Assembly (NCBI RefSeq): GCF_016086655.4
Contig: NC_052136.2
Coordinates: forward strand, 44,508,492-44,572,491
Length of the DNA stretch: 64,000 nt
From: Lepeophtheirus salmonis
Lineage: Eukaryota > Arthropoda > Copepoda > Siphonostomatoida > Caligidae
Reading direction: 5' to 3'
Translations under genes and position numbers: made by a program
The notes under the pieces: generated by a model
What the model was told of the DNA's origin: nothing
The model's database searches: none
The model's input: only the letters and a program-made list of their open reading frames with translations
Part shown: one piece after another, positions 46,493 through 58,140 of the stretch
How the letters are laid out: the number at the start of each line of letters is the position of its first letter
Position numbering within the stretch: position 1 is the first letter of the stretch

Positions 46493-46701
46493 TAGTATTG
46501 TGTTGATCCTTATTTAGGACTGTATATCAATCCTAAAGCTTATATAGTTCGGTCCACACTCAGCTTTATTTCTTCTTTTTTGAGTCAGTTCTTGAATTGA
46601 CAGTCCGAAGGACTTACATTCTTAGGGACCATCCCAAGGACAGATAGGACCGGTCCCTAAGACTAGAATTGACCAAACTGATAAGGACTGGCACAACCCT
46701 A
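46493..46701. mobile_element. Repeat B, full-length palindromic MITE
   Basis: The left end TATTGTGTTGATCCTTATTT then AGGACTG and the right end, read on the minus strand, AATAGGGTTGTGCCAGTCCT then TATCAG form imperfect inverted termini. Inside are GACAGTCCGAAGGACTTAC and CAAGGACAGATAGGACCGGT then CCCTAAGACT. Length is about 209 bp, comparable with the copy at 31059. No ORF. Confidence 0.6.
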
Positions 46702-47643
46702 TTCTCGCCTATTTTGGGTGTAAATTGTTTTAAAAATGCCTAAAAAATAAGTATATATAATTATAAATGTGATTATAATATCTTCCCTGTTATCTTAAAT
46801 AAAAGGGAGCTGATATTAATTAAATTATTAATACAAAAATTTCAACTGTACGTATAGGATCTCGATTTACATAGAAATGAGAAAGAAGTTTGGTGGGTAT
46901 CCATGTTATTATTCTTACTTATTCAAATCTAACTTGTTTTGACATATCTTGTAAACCCAATTATTCCCACACTTTCATTGTCATGTATGTATTCAGTGTG
47001 TAATTAAAATATTTAATTATTATTCGTTTTTGATTAACGCTTGTTATTGTGCTGCTACTACTTTCTTCAGTAAATAATAATATGCACATACTGATAAGAA
47101 CAATAAATGCAACAAATAAAGTGAGAGAGAAAATGTCTGTAAATCGTTGATATCAACTTATAATGGGTATACAATACACCCACCTTCCCACAAGGCCAAT
47201 AATTGAATCCCTTTTCCAATTAATTTTCCACTCAATTGGATAACATTAATTTTCTCTATCATTTATACAACCTACCAATATATATTTTGTTTTTGAGGTG
47301 GACTTAATAGTCTCTGTGTTTATTTATTAGGTCTTTTGCTAATTAAATATAAATGTACCTATGTTATAATATATATTTATATTGAATAATAATTAAAATG
47401 TTAATATATTTTGCATGGATACCGGGTGTAACAGATTTTTTTAAACTCTAACTTCATCAAGAAACTCAGGCACCACCCTGTTGTCAGATCTAACAACATA
47501 TTTTTAATAATTTTGGACATTATCACCTTGGAACATTGAAGTGATCTATATGGATCTGCAAAATCTCAGTAAGTGGTTTTGACGGCTTCTTTCACAACAT
47601 TGGGGTCTTATTTATAAATCTTGTTAGAGCCAAGATGTTTACA
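46702..47643. other. AT-rich non-coding stretch
   Basis: No gene. A GC-richer patch at about 47450-47600 has a faint mariner-like feel on either strand but no diagnostic block. Confidence 0.4.
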
Positions 47644-47762
47644 CATTAGAACGTTGTTGTTTTTTTTAACTTTTTTTGAATTTAGATTATGGTTAGTGTG
47701 GGGAAAAAATGTGATATGTAGATTATATTGTACTACAAAATCATCTTTAGGTCGCACATTTC

Positions 47763-49880
47763 CATTAAACTATGAGAAAAGACAAAAACCCTTTACTTAG
47801 TCAATATAGATACTAAAAATACATTTGTAGTTGTTTTACATTAAATAATTTTCATATACTTTTTTTTAAACTATAAAAAGTATATCAAGAGTTTTCTTCT
47901 AAATTTGGTCTACAGAACCAAAATAGAGAAAAAGTTCGTAAAATCTGATGATCCGCTTAAAGTGCGGATCATTTCTTTTACATTTTCAGGAAGAAAATAT
48001 AAAAATTTTCTTATTTTATTTAATCTTTTTCTCCATGGTAGCTTTAGTAGAAGATTAACGTCCAGAGCCTCTTCATCTGCTAGTATATCTAATGAAAATG
48101 TAGCTATTACTCAAGCGGATGAAGTTCTTTTCAAAAGGATACTCATAAGTACTTCAGTGGTTTATGAATAAAAAGTGGTAATGAAACACTTCATTAAGTT
48201 TTAACACATATCCGAACCGTTTGAAGACCTCATTGACATCTATTTTAGAGATATTATTAAAGTGGATATGTTTTTCGTCCTGTATTTCAAGAATTACGAA
48301 GTATATTTCAAGCTTTTCCAACAAATCACAAAAAATGTGAGAAATACCTCAATAACCAAACTTCAAAATATTCTCACAAATATGATGGGTAATCATTCTC
48401 CTCCTACTAAATACAACCCTAACTACATTATCAATGACATTGATAATCTTATAAAAAATGCATTGTCCAAGCTTGAATCTTATCAGCGGAAAAAGCTAAT
48501 CTTTATTAGTGAGCAACTTGATGTAATGACCTCCCCTAAGAACCAAAGGCGTTATTCATCGAAATTTATAGTATCATCTTTCTCATGGCGAAAAACAAGT
48601 CTTGCACTGTATCCTCAAATAGGAGATAATATGAATCCACCTTCTTCAGACCATCTTAAAAAAAATTATCTTATGCATTCATTTTCTCCTCAACCATCGA
48701 TTATCATTCCACAAGACTTAAGTTGTTGATAAAAAGTAAATATAAAGTAGTACTTTTTTTTTGCGGACTAAGTTTATACTGCAGTAAGAGTAGAGTACTT
48801 CGGTGGAAAGGTAAATGGGCAAGAAGAGAATATATTACAAAGACTCAACTTGTGTGTATGATTAAGTGGACTAGCTCAAAATATCAAGACAATTAATCAA
48901 TTGTAAATCTTAACTCGTCCTCATTTTATGAGTTACTTTTACAAATCAACGCTGATCTCTTCAAACTTAAATTTGAAATAACAGCAATCTGTATGGACAA
49001 TGCCACCCCTAACAGTTAATGTTACTTGAATAAATAAGCTTTGTACCAGATCATGGAAATCTAGGATCACAAATCTTGCTGCTCCAGACCAACCTATTTT
49101 TGTCTTTTGGACAACACATACAACTTTAAGAATATATATAGATACTTTCGAAGCATAAAATGCATCAAGTGCCAAAATTTAAAGGACATATACCGCTTTG
49201 CCTCAAACTTCCGACATATTATTGAATTTTATAAGATGGAGAAACACAAGGATATTAAAATAGTCCATAAAAAGGCTTCTAAATCAATATTCACAACAAC
49301 CATCGAAAAAAAATACTTTAAGTGATAGTGTTTTATGAATGTACTATTGCAGCAATTAACCCTTAATCTGAGCAATATCATGATTGAAAGATGACGGCAA
49401 ATTTTTGTCAATCATACAAACGTTATAGAACATTGTGAACTTTAAAACGCTATCAGCAGAATTAATAAAGATATATATTTCGAAGGAGCCTCTCACTTCG
49501 GGGCACGAAAGTTTTATTTACCTTCAAGACTTTCATCATTGGTTTAAATATGCTAAGGAGGAGAGTAAATGTAACAAGCTGAGCCTCACTGTGAATACTT
49601 TCACAAGTTTGAGTCAAACCACTGATGCTGCAGCATATCTGGCAATTTACTTACTTACATACTGTAAATTCGACTACGTCCTCCTTGGTCCGTTTAAGTG
49701 AAGTTTTTTGAAAGGTAGATTTAGCTGGTATTGCCAACTTTCTGGTGCCCTCTACTTCGTGTGAGTACGTCAAGTTTTTTATTATTAAAAGAATTAGAAT
49801 ATAGTCGCTTGCAAAATTCGATGGTCTAGAAATGAATGAAATATTCATACAAAACATAATCAGAAAATTCATCCAGAAGA
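47763..49880 (+). pseudogene. P-element/THAP9-type transposase relic
   Basis: Blocks appear in the order of P-type transposases. The N-terminal ORF (TLYLVN, DDPLKVRIISFTFSGRKY) is unassigned. ORF 48262-48729 has LIFISEQLDVMTSPKNQRRY then SSKFIVSSFSWRKTSLALYP, the region before the catalytic core. Next, AD-stop-VYTAVRVEYFGGKVNG keeps the first catalytic aspartate (48766-48768) beside a stop. EITAICMDNATPN keeps the second (48996-48998). AAPDQPIFVFWTTHTTLR matches the PDxxHLIKxxRN region. LTVNTFTSLSQTTDAA, then FDYVLLG, then LKGRFSWYCQLSGALYF follow. In relatives the last block reads LExRFGWYRQLSGANY; here the glutamate is lysine (49711-49713). Multiple stops and frameshifts. No THAP finger seen. 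Confidence 0.75.
47948..47972. other. Stem-loop within the P-like element
   Basis: ATGATCCGC, loop TTAAAGT, GCGGATCAT. A decayed version (GATGATCCATG...GTATCAT) occurs at the same place in the 571-bp derivative. Confidence 0.5.
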
Positions 49881-50457
49881 GCTTTCCACCATAAGTGAAA
49901 TACTATCACACTTGCAAGAATAATTGTTTACTTATAGATTTTGAATTCTAGTGAAAATTGACTTTAATTCTTTGTTTTGGGATATATCTCCAAATTGCTA
50001 TACTCTAGACTTAAGTGCGCTTACTATTATGATCAGCTTGAGGATTCTAAGGGGTTTCCATTTGTAACTTTTGAGGAATCAATGGAAAATCACGGCAAAA
50101 CGAAATCACTAGAAGAAATAAACTGAAAAGGAATATATCCACCAAGTGACATTTTCTCTAGTATTCCAAATGTTAAAACCTTAGCATGACGACGAAAGAT
50201 ATCAAATCTATCCTTTTTTTTAATGTCAAAATCTAAGATGGGTATTTTTTCAAATTTGTTTGATTAAAAATTGATCTTGAAAGTAGCTTGAAATGCTCAT
50301 TTACTGAAGGATTTATTAATCAAATTTCTATTCAAATTTATAACGTAATGACGAAAAAATTATTACAAAAGCTTAATGATGATAAAAATCAAAAACAATT
50401 TAACAGTTCAGGCAAAAGTAATTTTGAAAAAAAAAAAAAAAAAATGTTGATCTAACA

Positions 50458-51114
50458 TCAAATCAATAAATTTTTGGTAAAATGCGTATTCCTCTATTAT
50501 TTGATTAGGTTTTTTTGAAGGATGACTTGTAAAACATTAGATTTTGACTCCTAAATAATAACTTTAATCAGCTCTCATATAAAAAATATATTCATATGTG
50601 TATAGTATTGGATATGATGAAGTTTATTTTAAGTTATGACCAATGGACTCATGAAGGAGAGTAAAAAAAAATAAAATATATACGTTTAGAATTCTGTCAC
50701 TTAATATAAACACGCGCAATATTTGTATATCGTTACTTGTCACACAACAATGTCAAAGGTACCATTTGATCCTTGCATCAAAATAATTCGTTTTCATTTT
50801 TTTAGTTTTTTATAACTCAAGGATCCAAATCTATGAATCCACCGTGTTTGATATTGCAATTTTTAGAATATTTTATATGATAGCAAAATTACATTTTACA
50901 TAATAACTTGTGGTAATACTTTTTTTAAGTTTATTTTTTTATACCAAAAAAGTTACAAAGAGAAAAAAATTATACAAGTGATAATGATGAAAGAGAAATA
51001 ATAAATAAAAAAAATCGTTAGTTTGGTAAACTTTAAGGGGTGGATTTATGTATTTTTTTATTGATACACTAATTTTCACAATAAAATGAGTTGTAAATCA
51101 TACGAAGTGTCAAT
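50458..51114. other. AT-rich non-coding stretch
   Basis: Nothing identified. Confidence 0.45.
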
Positions 51115-51410
51115 ATATTAAAAAAGAAACCGAACAAAATGACATAGTAACCCTAACAAATTAAAACATGTTTGGAATAGAAGTAGCCTAGATATCATAG
51201 TTTATATTAAATTAGCTACAATTAGCTATGAGAGAAAGGATATACACACAAATCCCACTCTGTATCTAGCAAGACTAGAATAATAGTAAATTACTCTGAT
51301 GAAGATCTTCCAACAAAGACTTACACTTATAACTACCCAACAAATCCTAAGTGTTGTTTGCAATCCTTCATGAGCATACTCAGACGTTGGTACTAATATT
51401 TTGATCCATT
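51115..51410 (+). repeat. Repeat A, near full-length copy
   Basis: It runs from ACATAGTAACCCTAACAAAT through AGCCTAGATATCATAG, GCTACAATTAGCTATGAGAG, ACACAAATCCCACTCTGTAT, CTCTGATGAAGATCTTCCAA and AACTACCCAACAAATCCTAA to CATGAGCATACTCAGACG. It joins the 5' blocks (13640, 20325) to the 3' blocks (1505, 4862), so it defines the family at about 290 bp. No ORF; a SINE or MITE is possible. Confidence 0.7.
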
Positions 51411-51507
51411 ATTTACGTGTTGATTAATATTTTTCGTCAATTAAAAGTATCTGTTAGAATGAAACAGAGGCAAGAGATGTAATTGCAGAAGTTCTTACAC
51501 ACCTCAA

Positions 51508-51526
51508 AAAAAAAAAAAAAAAAAAT
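51508..51526. repeat. Poly-A run
   Basis: About nineteen consecutive A, 100 bp downstream of the repeat A copy. Confidence 0.8.
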
Positions 51527-52735
51527 TGCAATCCTAAGTATATGTTAGTAATTTTTTCAGTGATTATAAGCTATGGACTCTGATGGAAAAATTGTATTTT
51601 AAAAAGTATTTGAAAATTTGATATACATATATATTTATACTACATATGAAGAGACAAACCAAAGTACTAGGCTGCTTATTTAATTATAAAATTATAATTA
51701 AACAGATAAAAAATCTTCTTTTATCCCTTTTTCCAAATAAAATGGAATAAAAACCATGATAAAAGATTCAATTAGGTACATATTCCGCTGAGAAAATTAA
51801 AATCCCTAATTTTATGGCTCAATAAATATTTTAGGAACATTCAGTTAGATATATGTATGTTCATACATTGGCCTGTATCATTCATAAGTACATTAAAAAA
51901 TTTGGCTCGATTCTTTTGTGATTTTTTTACGAGTTCTTTTTTTTTGATGGGTCAGAAAATACTTCATGCATATGGAAGACGTTTTATGTATTTAAGTACA
52001 TAGTCATCAAAGAGACAAAGAAATTGTTTCAAATAGAATCCTTTTTAAACAATGAAACTCATAATTTCTACTGATAAAATAGAGGAAATATATATATAAT
52101 GGAGTTTTATATAAAAAAAGTTATTCATGTTGGCAAGCCAATTCTTTGCATGTTTTTTTTTATGTAGTTATAGATTGAACTTGGTTAAAATGCATAGAAT
52201 TAAGCAATGGAAAATGCAGCTCAGCACATCTCCAAAAAAGTTTTTTTTTTCCTGACTATTTCTATTTATAATAATACTGTTATGACTTTAAAATACAGGA
52301 ATATTAAGTTACATATCATTGTAGCAACTGCCATTGCCAAAAAATATAAATGTCTTTGTTGTTAGTTGTTGTAATGTTCGAACTCTGATTATGCATTATA
52401 TGTCTTATATTCTACAAAACCTAATAAAAGTAGGTTACTCAAGACCTATTTAATAATAAAACGTTAATTATTAATGCTTATGGAATCAAATTTTACCCCA
52501 CTATCTAAATCTATATTATTAAAATGAAATAAATATTAAATAAAAATAATATTAAAATATTTAATACAAATACGTGCCGCACCAAGAGTAAACTAGCCGA
52601 TAAAAGCTATGCTTCAAATGTATATATTTGTTTTAAGGAGGTAGATGGTTGTGATGAAAGAGTTTGTTTCGTGGAAGAAGTAGCCTTTGTTTCGTATCCA
52701 GGGTGGACAAAATAGGTATATATTTTTTCTTTGTT
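51527..52735. other. AT-rich non-coding stretch
   Basis: Nothing identified. Confidence 0.45.
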
Positions 52736-52739
52736 ATTT

Positions 52740-53022
52740 GGTAGAGTGTAATAACATTTTAAATAGGACGTCTACGATACAGAGTGATGACCCCAAGACT
52801 TTTGATGTTGCATGGATAGTTGTCGTTATCTCCCAATGAAGGAAAAAACGGCACAAACCAGGCTTGCACCTTTTCGAGAGACTTAATGGGATAGTTTTTC
52901 AAAGGATTCCATATTTAAGATCCGTACATTAAGATCGGGAGGGTATAAATTCTATTAAGTAGCACCATGAACGTAGGATTATGTGTTTTGAAACTAATTT
53001 TTAGGATTACCAAGTTTTGATT
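52740..53022 (-). pseudogene. LINE reverse transcriptase C-terminal part
   Basis: The minus-strand reading from 53022 gives LVILKISFKTHNPTFMVLLN, RIYTLPILMYGS, a stop, IWNPLKNYPIKSLEKVQAWF, then PSLGDNDNYPCNIKSLGVIT and LYRRRP before a TAA. Block by block it matches the LINE at 37655-40652 (KTREA, LMVKLYK, LIKSLEKVQ, NNNYPYKLQRLG). Only two stops interrupt about 90 codons, so it decayed less than the first copy here. The catalytic domain is not present upstream. Confidence 0.75.
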
Positions 53023-53361
53023 GACCTATCTTATAATGTAATGTATATACTATTTAAATCTGAGATCACGAGATTCTAAATTCTTAAGTCTAAGTTGTGA
53101 TATGAATAATATGATATACCAATAATGATATTAATGTAAAATTACATTAATTTTATGAAGCATAGCTTTAGTAAGTAGAAATGAGTGATTAGTACAACAA
53201 TTTTCAATACAGAAGTAGACAATTTCAATCATATTATTTTCAAAAGTATAAAGATTAAAAAATCTTAAAATACAGAGTTCTACAAAATTTATAATTAATT
53301 GATTTTGAAAAAAATGAATCTAACACTCAATTTTCACAGCACCCTCTATACGTAAGTGCGT

Positions 53362-53386
53362 ATCATAAGGTAGTTAACCTTATGAT
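53362..53386. other. Stem-loop at the start of repeat A
   Basis: ATCATAAGGT, loop AGTTA, ACCTTATGAT: 10-bp perfect arms immediately upstream of the repeat A copy. Confidence 0.55.
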
Positions 53387-53394
53387 AATTATTG

Positions 53395-53640
53395 AGTATA
53401 TTGAATAATGTTGGGGAAGAAAATGGCTTAGCTGTGAGGACGTTTTATTAGATTTGCTACAATAAGCTATGAGAGGTAGGAAATAGACACAAATATAATT
53501 CCGTATCTAGGAAGGACTCTGGCGGAAATGACTCCGATGTCGATCCTCTAACGAAAACTTACCCTTATAACTCCCCAACAAATCCTGAGTATTGCTCTCC
53601 ATCATTCACGCACTCCTAGGGGTTAGACTTTATACTTAGA
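53395..53640 (+). repeat. Repeat A, near full-length copy
   Basis: Contains GGCTTAGCTGTGAGGACGTT, TTGCTACAATAAGCTATGAG, GACTCCGATGTCGATCCTCT, CCTTATAACTCCCCAACAAA then TCCTGAGTATTGCTCTCCAT then CATTCACGCACTCC. It matches 51115-51410 along its length and gives the clearest 3' half. Confidence 0.7.
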
Positions 53641-53789
53641 TATTATCTCCTCAAGAACGAACATGAGCAAACTAAAATATATATATTATTCGCAAAGTGT
53701 TGGGACAGAAGGTAATTTGAGGCACAACATAAAAACGCGTTTTTCTTTGTTTATTTCTTTTCTTTCCCCCCAAATATAATTTTGAATTT

Positions 53790-53890
53790 ACAAATAATAA
53801 CATTATTAAATAATATTATCATTCAGGGAAGTTGTATTATTTTGCCACAAGACAGCGCCAATCTCAATCGTTTCATAAGCAATCTAATGT
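53790..53890 (-). repeat. Repeat G
   Basis: The reverse complement reads GCGCTGTCTTGTGGCAAAAT then AATACAACTTCC and TAATATTATTTAATA, matching 22240-22325. Orientation is opposite. Confidence 0.5.
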
Positions 53891-54988
53891 AAGCTCCATT
53901 ATAAAAATAATTATATTTTGGAAAATAAGAAACACTGCTAAGTTTGCTCATCATAGAAATGTTGCAAGTGTTTTAGGTTAAATTTTTTACCATTATAGAC
54001 TTTTGGTCTATTTGTAAAAACGCCAAATGCTCATATGAAATATTTATTTATTATTTACATGAGTTTTCTGTCTATTTGTTTAAAAATTTACATTTGACAA
54101 GAAACGAGATTATTTCTTGTCGACAAGCAAAAGTGGAGTAATTATTATGACAAAATACATCAATTAACACTTAAAAAATATTCAATTTTTATGGAATTTT
54201 ACCCATTTTGATTTTGTACATATAATGTTTTAAATAACATCAAATAATAATTAACTTTATATACAATTCGTCAGTTTATTTCTTTTGATTCCATTCCTTT
54301 TTTTGTCTGATACTACAGTTTTTTTATTACCTAATTATACTTTATTAGTTGTGTTGGTCAACATTTTGCAAATTTATATTATATAGTTATTAATATTAAT
54401 TTGATTTTTGTAGATGTATTTATTGTTTTTACCAATTGATATTGTGCCCCCATTAGTTGAAATAAAAATAAAGTTAAATTTTAGAACTACAATCCTTTGG
54501 AATAAGCCTTGATCTATCAGTTTCAAATATAGGAAGGAGTCTCAAATGTGTGTAAGGAACAATACTTCAAAAGTGCAGCCTTGAGAAAAAGTTTATAAAA
54601 TATTTTCATCACATCATTCATAAGTATTAGATTTTGCTCTGATATAAAAACAGATAGATTCATTACGAATCCAGTAAGATCTGATTTCCTTAGAAAAGAA
54701 TTTAGCTTTCAATTTTGAGACGTCAATCAATCAAAGAATATTAAAATTCTGGACTTTTTAAATTTGTTTTATTCGATCTGCTATATAAAACTTAACTTTT
54801 TACTGCCCTAACAATTTTTCAATGGTAGTATTTATTGTCTTATTATTGGTGAGTCATTCATGATCACTCTCATCTGGTCCCCAATAATAAAATAGGGATT
54901 ACTTCATTGATATCTAGAATAATTGAGGTTAGAAAATCGATTCAAGAATTAATATATGAAAAAACAGATATGTATTTCCTGGTGTTGT
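53891..54988. other. AT-rich non-coding stretch
   Basis: Nothing identified. Confidence 0.45.
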
Positions 54989-54989
54989 T

Positions 54990-55211
54990 TAGTATTTTGG
55001 TACTATAATAGTACGCATCAACTGAGACATTCCAAACGGTACTACAATAAACTTATATTGGAACTGGTATTTGCACCTCATCTATGTCATCAAATATTGG
55101 GGTGTCGATAACGTAGCCCTTCCAAATTCTGACTCCTACCCCTGAACAAAATTGGTAAAAAGTAAGAATAATCATTTGTGAAAAAATTATTGAATAGTAC
55201 CAAAATATCGA
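54990..55211. mobile_element. Candidate 222-bp MITE
   Basis: The left end TAGTATTTTGGTACTATAAT and the right end, on the minus strand, CGATATTTTGGTACTATTCA share the inverted terminus TATTTTGGTACTAT. The interior is GC-richer than the surroundings, with GGGGTGTCGATAACGTAGCC then CTTCCAAATTCTGACTCCTA. No ORF. Confidence 0.5.
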
Positions 55212-56670
55212 TAACTTACAGGTAAAAAATATGCTATCATGACAATACTAGTCTTTTCTATAATAGGATAATCAAAATATTATGTTTCTTAAAAAAAAGT
55301 CAAAAATAAATGGGACATGCCTCTTTTATCCCACATTATTCGATTATTGTTAGAAAAAAATTTGAAAATTTCTTATGGTCAATTTTTTTCCTTTTTTTGA
55401 ATAATTTACCATGTCGAATCACGTTGTGTCACTGTACTTATAAAAAATAGTTATTAATATATGTAAGAGAGTGAAACATACATATTATTTAAACTTCCAA
55501 TTTACTGCTTGAAGGCTCTTATTCAAAGGCTTCCTTTTACTCAGAGAGTAAAATAATATTTTACTTTAAAATCCTTATAATGTTGATGCACTTATAAATT
55601 AAGTTGAACCATTTAAACAAATGATCTAAGGGAGATAAAAGTGGGATTAATTACTTTGTCATAGATATAGGGGATTTATTTTGACTCATTTAAAGAAAAT
55701 GGTATATAGTAAATAGTGTCGTTTTATGAATAATAATATGAAGTACACTCCCCTCAGCTCCTTTCTATGTAAATATTGACATAAAAATAATTCTACATAC
55801 AAGTGACGTTCATCAATTACTACATTAAAACATTATTTGATAATTAAATTGAAAAGGACGAATATAATATTATGTACAATTGTAACATAACATTATAAGG
55901 CCAGGAGGCTCTGCGAGAAAAAATAAGGCCATACTGGGAATCAAGGGATCAAACTCTACCATCTTGAGCATATGCTGTTCTAGTGCATAAAAAAAAAGTG
56001 TGATTTTTATTGTTGTACTCAATGAATTTCAAAATTTATTTAAACTAAGCTGGGAAAAAGTTTTCTTTGTTTCGGCCGTGTATTCAAGCATGGCTGTAAC
56101 TTCTAGAATTTTAATGCCTTAATGTACGATATTTATCTGTTTCCTAAATATTTTTCTAATATTCTTAAATTTTAATTTTTTCTTGATCTAGATTTTTATT
56201 ATTATCATCAAAAAAGGAGACGCCGCCATTGTCTATCCCTTTTTTGGATCTCTTGATAGGACGTATTTTCAAAAAATTATGACATCCCTTTACATAAAGT
56301 TATTCTGACAAAACTATGGGTTTTGCATGGAATGTGAAGTCCTGATCCATATCTTTTATAGGGGTAGGCAATGGCCTATTAATATTAATACTTTTACTTA
56401 TTTGATTAATTGCTTCAATATTTTTTTTCTAAAGTCAATAAGAAAATCCATTTATATTTTGAGCTGTGATTAAAGTTATGGTCTCACTAGCCATTATTTC
56501 AGGATTTGAAAACCAATTGCTTCACAACAACTTTGGATGTATTGATAGTATACTTTGGGAAATTGCTGTTAAATATTAATAAAATAATTTTTACTTTTTT
56601 TTACTGAAAGTGCAATTGAAATTGATTTGATTGAAATAATATAATTATTTCATAGAAGGTCAGTTAGGAC
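55212..56670. other. AT-rich non-coding stretch
   Basis: No gene or repeat member assigned. Confidence 0.45.
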
Positions 56671-56673
56671 GAA

Positions 56674-57044
56674 TTACAAAGACTCAAGTGTTGTTTTTAT
56701 ATACATATTTTGAATGAAATTTACCATACAAGTTTTTTTTACAGTAGTTGAACTTGATCTCGCACATTGTAAAAATGAATTCCATTCTGCTTTAGATGAC
56801 TTCAACATTTTGTGCTGTTCTAGATTTGAAGTGTATTGAACCTTTTGGAGGGATCTTTGCCGTTTAGATGTCATTTTTAAATGATTAAAAACTTTAAAAA
56901 CAAAACTATTTGAAGACTGCAAGAGGGACGGATTTGAATGATTTTCTACTGAATGAAAAGTATTTTGAACTATCGTCAATAATGAGTTATTTCTATCATG
57001 CATAAGGTTTTCATCGACTGATGCATTTCCCGTATTTTTTTTTC
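56674..57044 (-). CDS. Candidate exon, BESS-like region, unknown function
   Basis: A minus-strand open frame of 123 codons follows a TGA and ends at 56674. An ATG lies at 57003. The reading has NASVDENLMHDRNNSLLTIV, then SSNSFVFKVFNHLKMTSKRQ then RSLQKVQYTSNLEQ, then KAEWNSFLQCARSSS. The middle resembles a BESS motif (hydrophobic FxxxxxxxLK, a basic R/K run, then a second helix), but this is a weak sequence-pattern match. Serine/asparagine-rich composition fits a linker. No MADF domain was seen upstream. It may be a host exon or the end of a transposon protein. Confidence 0.3.
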
Positions 57045-57349
57045 ATGATAAGTCATCCTCGTTTAAGTGAACATTAAAGACATCGAATAAATTTGAAGCT
57101 TAACCTTCTTTTTGATAAATTACATTTATAAAATATTGTAATTGAAAGAAGGGGGTGTCGTATCAAGGTATCTTACTTTAACATAAAATATACTCCTTGT
57201 TGACGTATCCGTTACCCTATCCCATATTATTGAAAACCTCTTCATCAAAAGTTTGCCGATATTTTAAGGAGATAAACACTCATTTATCAAATATATATCT
57301 TTAGCTCGGCAGCACATCTTTTTTATTTGGACTTTTGAACATTTAACTC

Positions 57350-57658
57350 CCAGCAAAGTTTCTATTGACTAACCTACGAACTTGAACAAACGATTTTGGC
57401 GAGTTACTAAAGAAGCAACGTTAAGTGCAGTTTTCACTACAGAAACCAATAAGGATTTTTCAACGATTGAATTATCACATAAATAATTGATGTTCCCGCT
57501 GGTTCTCATAGATTCATTATATGATTTTGAGATTTAAATGTCTCAACTTTACAACTTTAGGAGACTTTTGACAAACCTATCGTTGAAACATTCGTATCAA
57601 AAATGAAGCTTCTTTGAGTCCAATCTTTATGGTACTTTTGTTCACGAGTTTTTGCCAT
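57350..57658 (-). pseudogene. Possible transposon protein N-terminus, decayed
   Basis: The minus-strand ATG at 57658 opens MAKTREQKYHKDWTQRSFIF then DTNVSTIGLSKVS and a stop. In the next frame SCKVETFKSQNHIMNL follows, and further down SLLVSVVKTALNVASLVTRQ. The KYxKDW opening followed by a C...H...H-like stretch resembles zinc-finger N-termini of hAT-related proteins, where a finger precedes an N(L)PF-type helix. Frame changes and the single cysteine left make this tentative. Confidence 0.3.
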
Positions 57659-58064
57659 AATGAAAAAAATGAACTGTCTTAGAACCACATAAATTAACAT
57701 TGTAAAATAGCATAGGTAGGAAATAGTCGCTATATTGCAAATTCAAGTAGATATGGAGTAATGTTCATAAATAAGGAATGCTCCTTCCATTGGAGACAAA
57801 GATATCCAACGATAAAACCATGATAATTTCTTTGAAAAGGACGACATTATTGAACCTTAAATTTAAAATTGGAGGCGAGTGTTTAGAATTTACAATTGTA
57901 AAGCTTTGAATTTATTGGAACAATAGGTGGATGCAGATATTTATATTCGAATGCATATCTAAGATTATTTTCTCTTATATTAGTTGCAGATCTAGTACAT
58001 CCATAGATTTTTTACATGTTAATACTGCATCAGAATCAATGGTAGAGTTATATGTCATCTTTAA

Positions 58065-58140
58065 ATACTGACAGTACGAAAGACCAACAGTCTTAAGGAC
58101 CAGTCCCAAGACTGGACTGAACCAAATAAATTAGGACTGT
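58065..58140. repeat. Repeat B fragment
   Basis: ACTGACAGTACGAAAGACC, CAGTCTTAAGGACCAGTCCC then AAGACTGGACTGAACCAAA and TTAGGACTG. Typical family B core motifs. Confidence 0.5.

Larger units (their letters stand above)
47644..50457 (+). mobile_element. P-element-like transposon, about 2.8 kb
   Basis: The left end CATTAGAACGTTGTTGTTTT then TTTTAACTTTTTTTGAATTT then AGATTATGG aligns with the 50-bp terminus of the 571-bp element at 34929-35499. The right end, read on the minus strand from 50457, TGTTAGATCAACATTTTTTT then CAAAATTAC, is a weaker match, so that border is less certain. The interior encodes a relic of a P-superfamily transposase. The length fits a full element. Confidence 0.65.

Noticed and set aside
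47440..47610. GC-richer patch that might be another mariner C-terminus
   Set aside because: No SPDLNP-type or GDYVEK-type block in any frame.
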